Below are positions 32,531-45,400 of a stretch of 64,000 nucleotides of DNA, piece after piece. Position 1 is the stretch's first letter. Every line of letters starts with the position of its first letter. Position numbers and translations under genes: made by a program. Origin of the DNA: Chelonoidis abingdonii (lineage: Eukaryota > Chordata > Testudines > Testudinidae); contig NC_133770.1 of the NCBI RefSeq assembly GCF_003597395.2, forward strand, positions 10,004,301 through 10,068,300, read 5' to 3'. Below the pieces are notes generated by a model. That model was not told the origin of the DNA and did not search any database. It saw nothing but the letters and a program-made list of their open reading frames with translations.

Positions 32531-33161
32531 GGCCATTCAGTTACCTAAGAGACAGGAAAACAAGCACAGTTGCAGTCAATATTTTTAAGTGAACTACCAG
32601 GATTAATTTAAAACAGCATAGCAGAACCTGGTAGCCATGCTGACATTTTCCAAGGCACTCAGCACCATGATACATCCTGAAACCAGCTTGGTGGTCTCAG
32701 TCCCAACCCTCGGTAGGGCAGATGTCAACCTCACATATTAAGAGTCACGATCACAAATGGGACCAAATTCTCATCGCACCCTTAGGGAAGAGAGCAAGGA
32801 TTTAATGGGTCATGGACACTGACCTAGTAGCATTCTGCAGTTTGGCAGCTCTCAAAATCGAAATAAAATGAAACAATAGCACGTGACTTACGTCACCAAA
32901 CAGAGCTAACCGGCACAGCTGAAATTTTGAGTCCAGAGAACCGAATGCTTGCAGGAAACTGTCTAAGATCCATCCTGGGAGGAAGAGTTGTGTCAAGCAC
33001 ATGTTCAAGCAGACTGAGGCAGCAACTAAGTCATTAGGATCTGATCATAGGACAGTCCATGAGCAGGAGGAGGCAGCTAGTTAACCTGGTCATTCACTCA
33101 GCCAAATAACTCTGGATGTGGGGAGCTGATGTTTGGTTAGAGAGAGACTTTAAAGATTGGA

Positions 33162-33224
33162 GGCCAAATTCATTCCTGGTATAACCCCACTGCTTGCAAT
33201 GGGCTGTCAGGGATTAATTTGGTC
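33162..33224. repeat. Palindromic hairpin repeat
   Basis: GGCCAAATTCATTCCTGGT and CAGGGATTAATTTGGTCC are inverted copies with a few changes around a loop carrying CACTGCTTGCAATGGG. Confidence 0.55.
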
Positions 33225-33239
33225 CATGCTATGTCTTGA

Positions 33240-33385
33240 CAAGACAAAGGAAGTAGTTTTGTCCTCATTTGACACCTGGAAAACTGAGGCACAGAGAAAT
33301 TAAGTGACTTGCCCCAGAACACACAGGAAGTCTGTGGCAGACCTGGGAATTGAACCCAGAGTTTCTGAGTCCCAGGACAGGACTG
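33240..33385 (-). mobile_element. MIR-like SINE, complement
   Basis: TGGAAAACTGAGGCACAGAG, TTAAGTGACTTGCCCCAGAA, AGGAAGTCTGTGGCAGACCT and TTGAACCCAGAGTTTCTGAG are preserved. Confidence 0.75.
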
Positions 33386-35494
33386 TCACGAGAAAACTGC
33401 ATGCCTCCTTGCACAAAGAGCACAGCTGTACAAGGGACAGGGTGTTCCGGTCACAGGTGGCAGGTATCTCAGCGTTCAGTAGCACTTGGAAAAGCTGCGT
33501 TGGGAGAAGGAGCAGATGAGACATGAGGAAGCTACAAGGGACCCTGAATAGTGCTTGGCTGCTGAAGCACAGGAAGGAACAATCTGACTGCTTAAGACAA
33601 AGAGAGGGGATGATGCAGCAAGGACAGTACAGAGAGAGAATGGAGAGCCAGTAAAAATCCACACTGGAATTCTTTCGCACAGGGTCCTGCTAGGCCCAGA
33701 TTCACCTCAGGCCCCCGCAGGCCTGCTGCTCTTTACTGCTTATTCCACAGTATTTCAAGCTCAGGAAGCGTGACTCATGCTACCAAGGCTGCAGAAAGCT
33801 TTGTGCATGTATTAAGAGGAGACAGTCTAAAGTATCCTACTCAGAAGTTAAAATCCCCTGCCTGCTCCTGGATCACCTCCCACCCACACTCCACAGCTAG
33901 GACCTACCTCAAAAACAAAATCAGTGCCCATCTAAGCAGGACACATGTAACTAGCTGCCATGGGTAATAAAAAATCTCCTGGCCTGAGGGTCAAAGGCCC
34001 CCAAAGCTCACTCCAGAGTCACAGGGTTTGTTTCAAGCAGCGTCTCTTTGCACCCCTTCAGCATCTTTCCCTCTTCCAAGCACCTTCCCAGCACTACAGT
34101 GATTCAGAACCGCCCCCTGCGAAGAAGTCAGGTCTCATCAGCATTGTCTGCAGGGAGGGTGGGGGAGAAACAGAGGCACAGCCAAGAAAAGCCACTTGCC
34201 CAAGGTCAGCATTTGGCACTCAGGGTTGTGGAATTCCCTGTTCCCACCCCTGGCTTATGCTGCCCTATGGATCTTCCTTCCTCTTAAGGAACTATATGTT
34301 TTGAGGCAGAGGGAGACCAGCCTCAGGGCTGGGATTGCAAGTCAGAAGCCAGCTGACTGAACATCTTTGCTGGGATTTCTCAGCATCCCAAGCTTTCCTA
34401 CACATAAAGGCTTTCTTTCCCTTGCTCAGAGCAAGAGCTACATTTGCACTAGACGGCCCCCGTGAGTTCACAAGTGAATCGGTGCAAGGGAAACTGGAAA
34501 GCAGAATGTGAACGGGTACAGTGGGGGTGAGTTTGCTTCATTTGGAAGCAGAACATGGGGTGGAAATTCCACACTGGGTGTCTGCGCCCCTACGAAACAG
34601 CCAGAGGTCTCATTAAGGAGCGAGAGGTTGGCTTCCGTCACCAATCGGTCTCCCTTTAGCTACAATTCCTCGGCAGCGCTCCAGAGCAACCTTCTTCAAG
34701 GGCATCCCCGTTCAACCGTGCGCCCAATTCTCACACCTGTTGCTGCTTCACTTCAGATCTCGCTCAGGTAAATGTTTACCAACAACACTCAGAGCGGCCG
34801 AGCGCTTAAAGAGAAAGGAAGAAAAGTTGGCTGGAAAAAAAAAAATACGAGGGGATTTACATCTGAGCCCTTCCAATATTGTCTGAAGGGAACCTGAGGG
34901 CAGGCCAGGGCTCTGTGTCTACGGCGAAATCCAGGGCCTGGGCAGACACAGCGAGAGGCCTGAAACCTGAAGGAAGCCATGTAGCACAACAGAGCAGCGG
35001 GTGATTTTACCTGCGCTCAATTAGCTGTGCAGAGTTAATCACTGGGACAAGGTGTAAGCTAGAATCCCACGTCCCAGAGACTCTGCTTGCCCTACCCCTG
35101 GTTAATACAAAGGCATCCCTGGGTAGCAGGGAGCATAGGGGTTAGGAAAGGGGACCGCAGCAGGATGGCATCCAAGGGAAGGAAGGCCAGGTGAGGGGCT
35201 GCCTCCTTGATCCCTACATCAAGTGCTTCTCCACACCCCCAGTTCAAGTCTCAGGGCTGCCCCACACCAGCCAGGAAAGGCCAAGGCCAGGGTCACCCAA
35301 GGAGGCTGGAACAAAATCAGCTCCGCTCACACACCGAGCTACGTGGCATTGGAAATTTCAATCGGTGGCTTGGAACCAGCCTCCTCACCCTGATGGGGTC
35401 ATTGCCGAGAGCCTGGATTCCTTCAGGACAAGCACAGGGCCAGGCCACTGCTCCAGCCAAGTCAACGCTGCTCAGTCAGGCACATCGCCTGCGT
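33386..35494. other. Non-coding stretch with one MIR trace
   Basis: A short complement MIR piece (CAGAGGCACAGCCAAG, CCACTTGCCCAAGGTCAGC) lies at about 34168-34210. No gene was recognised. Confidence 0.4.
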
Positions 35495-35790
35495 CTGGAA
35501 TCTGTGCCCAGAGGCTCCAGCCGAGATCAAGGCCCCATTGTTCTGGGTGCTGTACAGATATACAGCAAGAGGCAGCCCCCCACCCCCTGGCACAGATTAT
35601 CATACTAACTCTTAAGTAGCACTTTTCATCAGTAGATCTCAAAGTGCTTTACAAAAGGAGGTCGGCATCATCATCAGATAGGGAAACTGAGGCACAGAGC
35701 TGCAAAGCAACTTGCTCAAGGCCAGTGGCAGAGCTGCAGTTAGAACCCAGCTCTGCCACCGTCCAAGCCAATGCCTACCCATGCTGCCAC
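35495..35790 (-). mobile_element. MIR-type SINE pieces, complement
   Basis: Two adjoining parts are visible. 35495-35580 holds AAGGCCCCATTGTTCTGGGT and GCTGTACAGATATAC. 35597-35757 holds GTAGATCTCAAAGTGCTTTA, GATAGGGAAACTGAGGCACA and GTTAGAACCCAGCTCTG. Confidence 0.65.
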
Positions 35791-36069
35791 CTTCGCAACT
35801 CCCAGCAGTCCCTGCCTGTTCTGCAGCCCCAGTCCAAATTCCCCCAATGACTAAGGAACAAAGTCAGCAAACATTAAACCCAGGCATCCAAATGGCTGGA
35901 AGAAACAGAATGAACTCAACCCAACGCAGGCACTGAGAAAGCCACTGGGCCTCAAAGGTTTGATTCATCTCCAGGTGATGGACAGGGGGGTTAAGTTCAC
36001 CGGCTTAGCAGCAACAGCTGCACCAGGTACTGAGTACACAGAGAAACAACAATTCTAAAGGGAGACCAC

Positions 36070-36275
36070 AGCAGGACTCCTGGACAGAGGAGTCAGGACT
36101 CCTGGGTTCCACGCTACCACAGAACTGCTGTGTGATCTCCAGCAAGTCATTTCCCCTCGCTGGGCCTCAGTTTCCCCCATCTGTCACACAGGGATAATGA
36201 TTCCTGCCCTTCTCTTCCACGAACGGGGTGAGGATCACTGATGAAGAGTGGCAAAGCACTTCCGGATGCTGAAGT
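36070..36275 (+). mobile_element. MIR-like SINE, plus orientation
   Basis: AGTCAGGACTCCTGGGTTCC, CTGTGTGATCTCCAGCAAGT, GGGCCTCAGTTTCCCCCATC and an AGTGGCAAAGCACTTCCGGA end are recognisable. Confidence 0.75.
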
Positions 36276-36894
36276 GGGAGGTGCCAGCCTCAGAGCCCTG
36301 GCGGTAAAATTCTGCAAAGCGTCTCAGTGATTCTGAGGCCTTTCTTCCATCCCTCAGAGCCCTGAGTCAGAGCAGCGATGGGGTGATGGCTGCAGAAAGT
36401 AGGCTCCAGCCAAGCCCCAAGTGGCATTCAAGGTCACTTCTACCCCAGCCCTCCCTTCTGCCCTGCACCCAGGGGAACACTATTGTCATGACGGAACAGA
36501 GGCCCAGCATAAAGAGCTGTGGAAAGTCTGCTAATTACTATGGTCTCTATTGTTAGGATGTGAACTGTTCCCACCCACCCCGCGTGCAGGTGGCTCACAG
36601 TAAGTAACTCTCCATCCCTCCCCCAGTCTAGCTGCCGCGGCTGCTCCTAGCTTATTCTGCCCTTTGCTTTTCAGGGAAGAGCTGGAGCTCACATTAGGGA
36701 TGTCCACAAAGACAAGAGGCCAAATTTGCAGCCATTTTAAAGACTGCCAGAGTTGCTCTAGTCTCAGTCTCACAAATGCAGCATCCATGTCTTCAGACTT
36801 GAACCAGCTAGTGCTGTCCAAGGAGGTAGGAACAGTACATGGGGCACGAGCCCCATTCCAAGGGGAAGGGTTGTCTTGGGGTTACATCATAGCA

Positions 36895-37075
36895 AGGGGA
36901 CTCGGGAGTGCTGGGTTTGATTTCTAGCTCTGCTACACGCTTCGCGTCGGACCATGGGCACGTTACTTATCCTCTGTATCTCAGCTCTCCTTTCTCCTTA
37001 CCCTCCGTCTAGTCTATTTAGCCTAGCACAATGGGACCCTGCTCTCAGCTGGAGTCTCTGGTGTCTAGTGTCTAA
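36895..37075 (+). mobile_element. MIR-like SINE, plus orientation, diverged
   Basis: GCTGGGTTTGATTTCTAGCT resembles the box B region. GGGCACGTTACTTATCCTCT and a tail with TTTAGCCTAGCACAATGGGA follow. Confidence 0.6.
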
Positions 37076-37434
37076 GGACACAGGGGCAACATGCCTCACG
37101 TATCCTGTGCATCATCTGTGAGACCATCGCAACGTGGCCCTCAGCGGGGACACTGAGGGTGACTGAGCCACAGGTGAAACCACTGGGATGCAGGGAGAGG
37201 GGCCTCTGACCACGAAGGATCTGAAGAGGCCACTATAGCTTGTGACATGCAACAGATTCCCACAAGCCCCCTCCCTGAGGGACAAGGGCTGGAGACAGCC
37301 CAGTGTAATTTTGGATGGCACAATGCACTACGTGCAAACTTGGATTCTTTGTGGATAGGAGTAAGCCCTAATTTTATATCGTTCTATCTATTCCCCGCCC
37401 AGGCCCCTTCATCACCGTAAGATCCAAACACATG

Positions 37435-37562
37435 CCAAATACATATGGACTTATCCTCACAACACCCCCAGAGACAGGGAAATGATCCCCATTTCACAGC
37501 TGGGGAAACTGAGGCACAGAGCAACGACATGAACTCAGACCAATGTCTTAACCACAAGACTT
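37435..37562 (-). mobile_element. MIR-like SINE, complement, short
   Basis: ATGATCCCCATTTCACAGCT, GGGGAAACTGAGGCACAGAG and AATGTCTTAACCACAAGACT are present. The middle is deleted. Confidence 0.65.
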
Positions 37563-40500
37563 TCGTTTTTCAATCCTGACACCCAGGTGATGGGTGCATT
37601 AGAGACACCTAGCCAGGACTTTCAATGAGACACCGCCTCAAAGAATGCTGGTGCAATATGGAGGGCCGCACACATTCATCACGGAAGGAGTTAGGCAAAA
37701 AGGGAGTGGAGCGTTATTTCCCCGTCGGGCCTGCATCCAATCAACCAACAGCAGCAGTGGTGAGAGCTCTAGTGTAGACAAGACTCCGGAGGCTCCAGCC
37801 CCGTGTTAGTGAAGCCTGCGGAAGAACCTGCCCTCCACTACCCATGGGCGATGGACAGGGCTGCGCTCAGCAGGAGGAGAGGGATGTCTGGTTGATTTGA
37901 TTAAACATGGGAGCTGAACACCCCCAGCTCTGGAGTCGCGGAGAGACGCTAAGCATGGAGCCCAAGGGGCTCTGACACAGTCACTTTCCTGAGTATAGAG
38001 CACTTGAAAACCAAACTGGACAAAACACTGGACAATCCACCACAGGGGAAACTCCTGCCCTGTCCCCATCACCTGCTGGTGTGCAGAGCCTGAGGAATAC
38101 ACCACAGGGGACAATTCTGCTACCACTTGATACAGACTGCAGGTAACAATCCTGCACTAGCCTCATGTGGATGCTTCCCCATAATTGGCCTTTGCCACCC
38201 TAATTTCTATTCAGATTCACCGATCAAAGAAGTCAAAGTACTGGAGGCCTGAGTCTTAAACGACTAGATGAAGCTGTTCTCTAGACACAAGAGGTGAGCA
38301 AAACTCCTCTGAGCAGCGACTACCAACCTCCCAGCTGCCTATGGTATAGGTTCAAGGCAAGGAACCCAGCTGCCACCCGTCACATCCCCACGGAGTATGC
38401 AGAACCAGCAAAACATTCAATGGGAAATGTTCCTAAACCACCTCAAAGGAAGCTGAAGGTAATTTCTTACACCATAGAGAGCTGTTATGGAGGGTCCTGG
38501 AATCAGATCCTAGCTGGGCTGAACGGGAAAATCAAAATCACGATGTTTAAGGAGTTGATTGATGGGTCCACGGGTAAATCACATATATGGTGATTGGTAA
38601 AGACATTCAAGCAGCTAGCACTAGAGTTTGATTGAATACCAAAGGGTGCTCATTAAAACGGGACAGCTCAGCGCTCCTGCAGTCACTCCAAGGTCAGACG
38701 CTTTTGGGGGTAGTAGAAGAGCCAGCAGATACTCAGTGGAGCGTGTTACTGACTAGCTGTGGCTGGATATGGGTTTTGCTGGAGGCGTCTTTGGACAGGT
38801 ATCAGGGCTACAAGCGACAGGCCTGATTTTCAGCCGCGCTCAGCCCACGCAGACAGTGGGAGCTGAGCGCACTCAGCACGTTTGAGACCCTGTATCTCGC
38901 ATGGGCCAGCATGTGCACACGGGGTGCCGAGGTTCCTCTGCAGAGGATAGAAGGGAAGAGACAGAATTGATGGGAACAGGAGGAAGACAGGGAAATGGGG
39001 GGGGGGGGAGACAAACCAATGGAGGCCTTCCAGAAAAACTACATTTAAAAAGGGGATATGCAGAAGGCAGCTCAGCCTTAACCTTCCTAACTGCCCCATT
39101 CATGGGGTCTGCTCACATCTGAGAGCTGGAAACCGATGAGCCCGTTGAGCCACGTAACATGCTGCTCCTTCACCCTTAACTTGCACCCACCTGGGACCCA
39201 ATCCTGCAGGGTGTTGAGCACCTGCAGAGTCCCAAAGAAATCAAGGGGAGTGGAGAGCACTGAGCATCTAGTGCAGGACATTCCACGCCCACAGGTCTCG
39301 CCTGCAGACACTGCTGCCCAGGGAGGTCCAGGCTTACACTTGGGGTGTTCAAGGGCAGGTTGGCTGTGGGAAGTTATGGGTAACAGCACAGGTGGATCTG
39401 GGGTGGCGGAGGGAGCAACGGCTCAGAGTGAGAGATTGTGCTGGGAATGTACAACCCTTTATGTGCTTTCCCACCCCGCCTTTCGTGCCTACAAGGTTCT
39501 GCGTCTGGGAAGGAGGCCATCAGCTGCCTCAGACCGGTGCAACAAAGCCAGTGTGCGTTATGGGCAGTACAACGTTATGAGCACTCAGCGGGAGATTTGG
39601 GGCCATGGAAGAGCTGAGCAGAGCTGCTGGCCCTCTCGACAGTGTGGGAGACACTGGAGCTATTTCACTCCCCAGGCCTCTCTCGTTCCACTCCCAGGTC
39701 AGCTGGGAGAAGGAAACCCTTTGGGAGGCTCTGCTGTAACCCCCGGTGGCCAAGCCAAGTGGCTCAGAAGGGAAGTCTCAGCCAACCTGCCTTTGGCCAT
39801 AGAAGGCTAAAGGGGATAAGAGGCAGGAGAAGGGAAGGCTATTGAGGGCCTGCCGCCCATGAATAGCACAATGACAAGAAACAATTCTCAACCTCTTATC
39901 CTTGCTTTACAGAGAGCTTGACGCTACTTCCCAGAATTCAATATTTATAGAGCCCTGGGCTCATCTGAAGACACGTCTTTCCAGTAAGCAGATTGGAAAC
40001 AGACGCCTGCTCTCACTCCAAGAGAAATTTCCTCCTCCCCTCCACCCCCAGGCAAAAGCCCAGTCCAGCAGGTTTGCTGTTTACTTGACCTGGGCCAGCT
40101 ATCGCGCAGCAGGTCACAGGTGTGAAATTAAAGAGCCTTTGGAGAGTAGGGCTGGCTCTGAAGTGGGAGAGAGGTCTAAGCAGCCTGCTCAGTCAGCCCG
40201 CCTCAGCCAAGCCTGGCGGCCGATCCGAGGCATTCTCCCTCTTGTGGTGCACAAAATTCATCTGGCCGAGCAGAAAGGGTGACTTGGCCGAGGCAGGACG
40301 GTCTGACGCGGCGCGGGCGCCTCTCCTGTGACACTCTGTGCCCTCCTACGAGCGCCTGCCAGCTGCAGATCTCCAAGCACTCAGCAAGCGTCAATGAATC
40401 ACGACTCCCCTGGGGCGGGGTGGGGGAGTATTGCAGATGGGGATACTGAGGTAGAGGTGACATGCCCGGATGACATGATGGCCGGCCCTATGCTAGTGCT

Positions 40501-42599
40501 TCCAGCTCTGCTCACTCTGGTGACAGAGGAAGCTGCGGAGTATTCCCAGGGTGAAGACGTCTGATCCAGGTCAGCCAGCTGCCTCCTCCCACCCAAGCAC
40601 ACAACGCTAAAGGGAACAGACCAGGGGGGCCTCCATCACCTGCGGCCTGTTCCTTCGCCCCAAGCCTGCACATGGGGCTGCAGCCAGACGCCTGGGTTCA
40701 GCACCTCGGCTACTCCGGACCCTCGCGTCTAGTGAAGGAAGCAAGAGGGAGGGAGAGAGCTGGGGTCAGACTTTGCCCTAGGCGCTCGGGGCAGGGGAAA
40801 CGCCTCAGCTTGGCCTCTCAGCAGCCCTGTTCCCTGGGGCCAGGCCACACAAGGAAGCCCCTGGGCTCCAGAGGAAGCAAGGTCCAGCGTTCCTCGGCCA
40901 GGAGAGGAGCCTGCTGGCCTCTTCGAGGGGGACATGGCATGGAAAGGGGTGAGAGTGGCTCTTGGCTACTCCCCCCGTGCAGCAAACACAGCTCTGCTGG
41001 GGCACAATTGTCAAGCTACTTTAGGTCATAAAGTGGGAATGGAGTGAGCGGGGGCCGTGCCTGCCAGGATCTCTTCCAGCCCACAGCTGGCCTAGGGAAG
41101 GGAATGGGCTAGGAGCCGGTGCCTCGCTATGGCCAGAGAAGCTGGACCGCACCAGCCCTCGCCCTCTGTAGAGCAGAGCAGTACGACTGCCTGAGCGTCT
41201 CCTGTGACAGTGGCACCATCCTTCGGTGAGCTGGTCCCTTCCTCCTCCCCCACCCAAGCTGGGCTAGGTTGAGTGGTCCAGCCACTTCCCTCCACGTACA
41301 GGTTGGAGGATGAAGGGGAGAACTCTCTCCCTAGCGTAGCAGAGACCCTGCATGGCAGCAGCTGTCTGTCTGTCTGTCTGTCCATCCATCACCTGGAGGG
41401 GACCAGCAAAGGATCTCCCAGACCTTCGCCACAGGAGAGCATGGATGAGTCAGCAAAGCACAGGATCGCTCTCCAGGTCTAATGATGCTTTCACAGTAGC
41501 TCCTGACGCTCAGGGATCACGGTGCTAGACACTGCGTGAGAACTGAGCTTGGAGTGTTTCTTTAAGGACATTCCAGGTTGGGAATATGGAGCTGGAGGTG
41601 ATGCTTGGAAGATCCCTTTGTGGGTGGGGCTGGCTGGGGAAAGGAGGTTAGCTGCTTTGGGATCCTGAGGCCAACTCAGGGAACTACACTTTGCTTCCCA
41701 AAATCCCCCACTGCAGTTTCAGGTGCTTCTCAGTCCTCTCAAAATGTGCAGCCTTGCTCTGGGCTGCTAAGCCACTGCCTGCTCTGCATCAAAACTGGCT
41801 CCATTGAGTCACTGCTGTGAAAGTTATGGGAACAATCCTGCAACCTCTGCTCACCCCAGGTGGTCTCAACCTACCAGCAGAGTCCCAGTAGTCAATGTGA
41901 GCGAGTAAGCACACCTGACACACGCCAGGCTGCTTGGCATGCAAGAGCACTGATAGGACAAGGAACATTTCACGGCTTGCTTGCGCTTTTGCACTTGTGC
42001 AATGCCCAATGCACAGATTTCATCTGCACACTGACGGGGTGCATAGGCATGCATACTTGAAAAGCTGAGCCTGCATTTATCAGTGCCGGGTATCGGCACC
42101 ACTATTTGCGCAAACTACTCGGAGAACACCCCTTTCTCCCCATGTCAGTTCTATAGGAACAAGCAAAGTGATTTGATCAGTGCCATTTGAGTACTCTAGA
42201 TACGCGTACTCATGGGAATACACATAGGTCTTCCAGGGGGTACATCAACTCATCTAGATATTCGCCTAGTTTTCCAACAGGCTACACAAAAAGCACTAGC
42301 AAAGTCAGTGCAAACTAAAATTTCAGACAGTCAATGGCTTGTTTATGCTGTTCTATATACTATACACTGAAATGTACATACAGTATTGACATTCCAATTG
42401 ATTTTATAATTCCATGAGAAAAAACGAGAAAGCCAGCAATTGCTCAGTGCTAGTGCGCCATGACACTTTTGTATTTCTATGTCCGATTTTGTAAGCAAGT
42501 AGTTTTTAATGAGGTGCAACTTGGGGGTCTGTGAGACAAATTAGACTCCTGAAAGGCGTCCAGTAATCTGGAAAGGTGGAAAGCCACTGCTCAAGGTAT
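37563..42599. other. Long non-coding stretch, mixed composition
   Basis: About 5 kb with GC-richer parts (39100-41500) that contain many chance frames. A G run lies at 38997-39010. A possible MIR trace (TGGGGATACTGAGGTAGAGG) is near 40438-40457. No protein homology was recognised. Confidence 0.4.
41362..41382. repeat. (CTGT)n microsatellite
   Basis: Five tandem CTGT units, followed by CCATCCATC. Confidence 0.85.
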
Positions 42600-42604
42600 G
42601 CTTG

Positions 42605-43473
42605 TGTCATAAACAGATAGCTACGGGTTAATGTTTCTTTCACCTGTAAAGGGTTAACAAAGGGAACCAAACACCTGACCAGAGGACCAATCAGGAAACA
42701 AGATTTTTAAAAAGCTCACAGAGGGAATGTTTGGGTGTGTGTCCCTTTGTGTGTGTCTTTTGTCTGTCTCTTGGCTATGAGAGGGATCTTTCTATCTTCA
42801 AGCTTCTAATCTTCAGTTTCCAAGTTGTGAGTACAAAGGTAGAAAAACAATAGGCTTTTATTGTTTTTTTGTATTTACATGTGTGTAGTTGCTGGGATGT
42901 TTAAATTGTATTTCTTTTTGAATAAGGCTGTTTATTCATATTTTTCTTTTAAGCAATTGACCCTGTATATTGTTACCTTGATACAGAGACCATTTTTATG
43001 TCTTTTCTTTCTTTTTATATAAAGCTTTTCTTTTTAAAACCTGTTGGATTTTCTTTTCTAAGTGAGGCTCTAGGGGATAGAAATCCCTGTGCCAGGATTA
43101 CGGTCTCTCTCAGGGAAAGACTGGGAGGGGGAAAAAGAAGGAGGGGGGAAGGTAAATTGCCCTCTCTGTTTTGTAATTCAAGGAGTTTAAGTACAGTAAT
43201 CTTCCAGGATAACCCACGGAGGGGAAGCCTGGGGAGGAAGTAAAGAGAAGACAAGGGGAGGGGGGTTATTTCCCTTTGTGGTAAGACTCAGGGCATCTGA
43301 GTCTTGGGGTCCCCCAGGGAAGGTTTTGGGGAGACCAGAGTGAGCCAAACACTGGAAATTTTTGGCTGGTGGCAGCACTATCAGATCCAAGCTGGTAATT
43401 AAGCTTGGAGGTTTCATGCAGGCACCCACATTTTGGACTCTAAGGTTCAGAATTAGGAATTATGCTTATGACA
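42605..43473 (+). mobile_element. Solo LTR (869 bp) of an LTR retroelement/ERV
   Basis: It starts TGTCATAA and ends TTATGACA, perfect inverted 8-base termini of the TG...CA type. GCTTG is duplicated exactly at 42600-42604 and 43474-43478. A CCAAT box sits at 42687-42691, with a TTTAAAAA sequence at about 42706. A T-rich middle contains ATAAAG. A purine-rich part and a CTGGTAATTAAGCTTGGAGG block precede the end. No internal retroviral genes remain. The orientation is inferred from the CCAAT box. The clade is not assigned. Confidence 0.85.
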
Positions 43474-43478
43474 GCTTG

Positions 43479-45214
43479 AGGAAGGGATTCAGAGGGGGAA
43501 TTGTGAAAGGCTGGAAGCCCTCATCTTCCCCACCACATTCGCTGGAACGGACTTTGCCTCCACTGAGCTCTCTTCACCAAGAGATCAGCCGCCGGGCAGG
43601 CATGATGGGACGGCAGAGATCATCTTGCCTGGGGACTCTCACCCGCCAGTTATAGAGAGGGGAAGAAGAGGAGACAGGCTGCTGGGGTGTGGCCATGACA
43701 AGTCTGTTCTCCAACTTCAAAAGGATTTTGGCTGACTGATCTTCTCACCACCCCCAAAACCTCAACATGCCCATCCAGCTCCTGGAAAAAGGTCACTCAT
43801 CACTGGTCAGTTACAATAGATCCCCATCTTCCCTCTCTGAGCCGTATCCCATCCTTCTGCCCTTGGCCTCAGCCCGTCCAGCTCCGTCTCCCCCAAAACC
43901 TAGACAGGTCTCCATTCTCCTCCCCACATGGCTTGCAGGGGGTGCTAGTCAAGGCACAGCCGCCGACTTCCCCTGCCACCGAGGGTGAGCAAGTGCGTGG
44001 CAGGGACAGTGGGATGGGTGCAGAAGGAGGAGTTGGGTGGCCGAGCTCCCCTCTCCAAAGCAACCTGGTGAGGCTTGGAGCAGCTCTGGAGCAGGAAAGA
44101 GACAGAGGGAAACTGGGTTGGAATTCGAACCCCCAAACAAGCCGCTTTCTTGCAGCATCAATCAGCTCCCGCAACTGTGTGAGGGAGAACAGGACAGTGG
44201 CGCAGCGGGGCCAATCCTCTGCTGCTGTTCACCTGCCACGGTCGTTTACCCTGTGCAAGGTGGGGGTGCAAAGTGCCACCCCACCAGCACGTGCATGAGG
44301 GCACCAGTGACACGAGGGGAACAGCAGGAGAACGCTGTGCTCTGATGGGCTCGGCTCCACTGGCTCTTCAGGTCTGACCCTCCAGGAGAAGCCCCCCTCC
44401 CCTCTTGACAGGGAAACGGGGCAGGCCCTGAGAAGAGAGACCTTTCTAGGACACAGGCTCACCCTCCTCCCAGCCTGCGCTGTGAGTCAGAGAGCTCCTG
44501 CCACGCACTCTGAGCCATGCAGCCCCGGGACACACAAAATCTGCCAGCCCAGCAGAGACTGACAGCCCTTCTGCACTTTCTCTGGGCATCTCAGCAAAGC
44601 AAGGAGGCCTGTTTGGGGGCTGGGAGAGCTGCTGATCCAACTGGGGAAAGGTTCACGCACAGCTGGAGTTGCGGTGGGGCTAGTTTAGCTAAGCCAGCTT
44701 GTCAGTCCCTAGAACTGCGCACAGCTGGGGGGTGAAGGGGTTTAGAGACAGGAACTATACCCCTTCACTCCGGTTGGGAGCGCCTGCAGCAACGCTGAGA
44801 TCTCGCAGTAGCGTGAGCTGCACAGGGTTAAATAGGGTTGGTTACATTTTTCTTTTTAAAGCCCTGTTTCCTTGCCAGCTCTTCTGTGTATCCTTCTCCT
44901 TTTGTTCTGCATGGACAGCCCAGGGCAGCTGGGCCACAATAAAGCTTTGTTGCGGTAGGAGCCAGAGAAACAATCTGGGATGGCAGGGACGGCATTTAGC
45001 TGCAACTTCTCCACTCAAGCCACGCCAGAGCTTAGAGACCCGATAAAGTTCCCCTCCCCAAATCTAACTGCCCCAGCCATTCCTCTGGGGAGCCAGAGCA
45101 AACACCAGTCAGCAGTGGGGCCCAATCCTGCACCCGAGACTGCAGGATGCAGAATGCAGAACGGCACCTCTACATAGTTATTCGTATTTCCACACCGCCT
45201 GGGAGACCCAGTCC
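43479..45214. other. Non-coding stretch, nothing recognised
   Basis: GC-moderate, with overlapping short frames on both strands that carry no domain. Confidence 0.4.
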
Positions 45215-45300
45215 TGGCCAGGGGCCCATGACGTTAGGTGCCGAACAGACACAGAACAAAAAGACGTTCCCTGTCCCAAAGAGCTTACAACAGTCGATTC
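45215..45300 (-). mobile_element. MIR-type SINE fragment, complement
   Basis: GTTAGGTGCCGAACAGACAC and GTTCCCTGTCCCAAAGAGCT correspond to the inverted 3' tail only. Confidence 0.5.
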
Positions 45301-45400
45301 AATGCTTGTCATCCTGGGTGGCTTCAGAGTGCAAACAGGTACTGGCAGATTTGCTTCTTTATATTAGACTCCTTTCTAGAACTCCAGGTACATATGGAAA

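Noticed and set aside
39136..39810. Plus-strand 224-codon frame
   Set aside because: No recognisable family. Overlapping frames on both strands are equally long.
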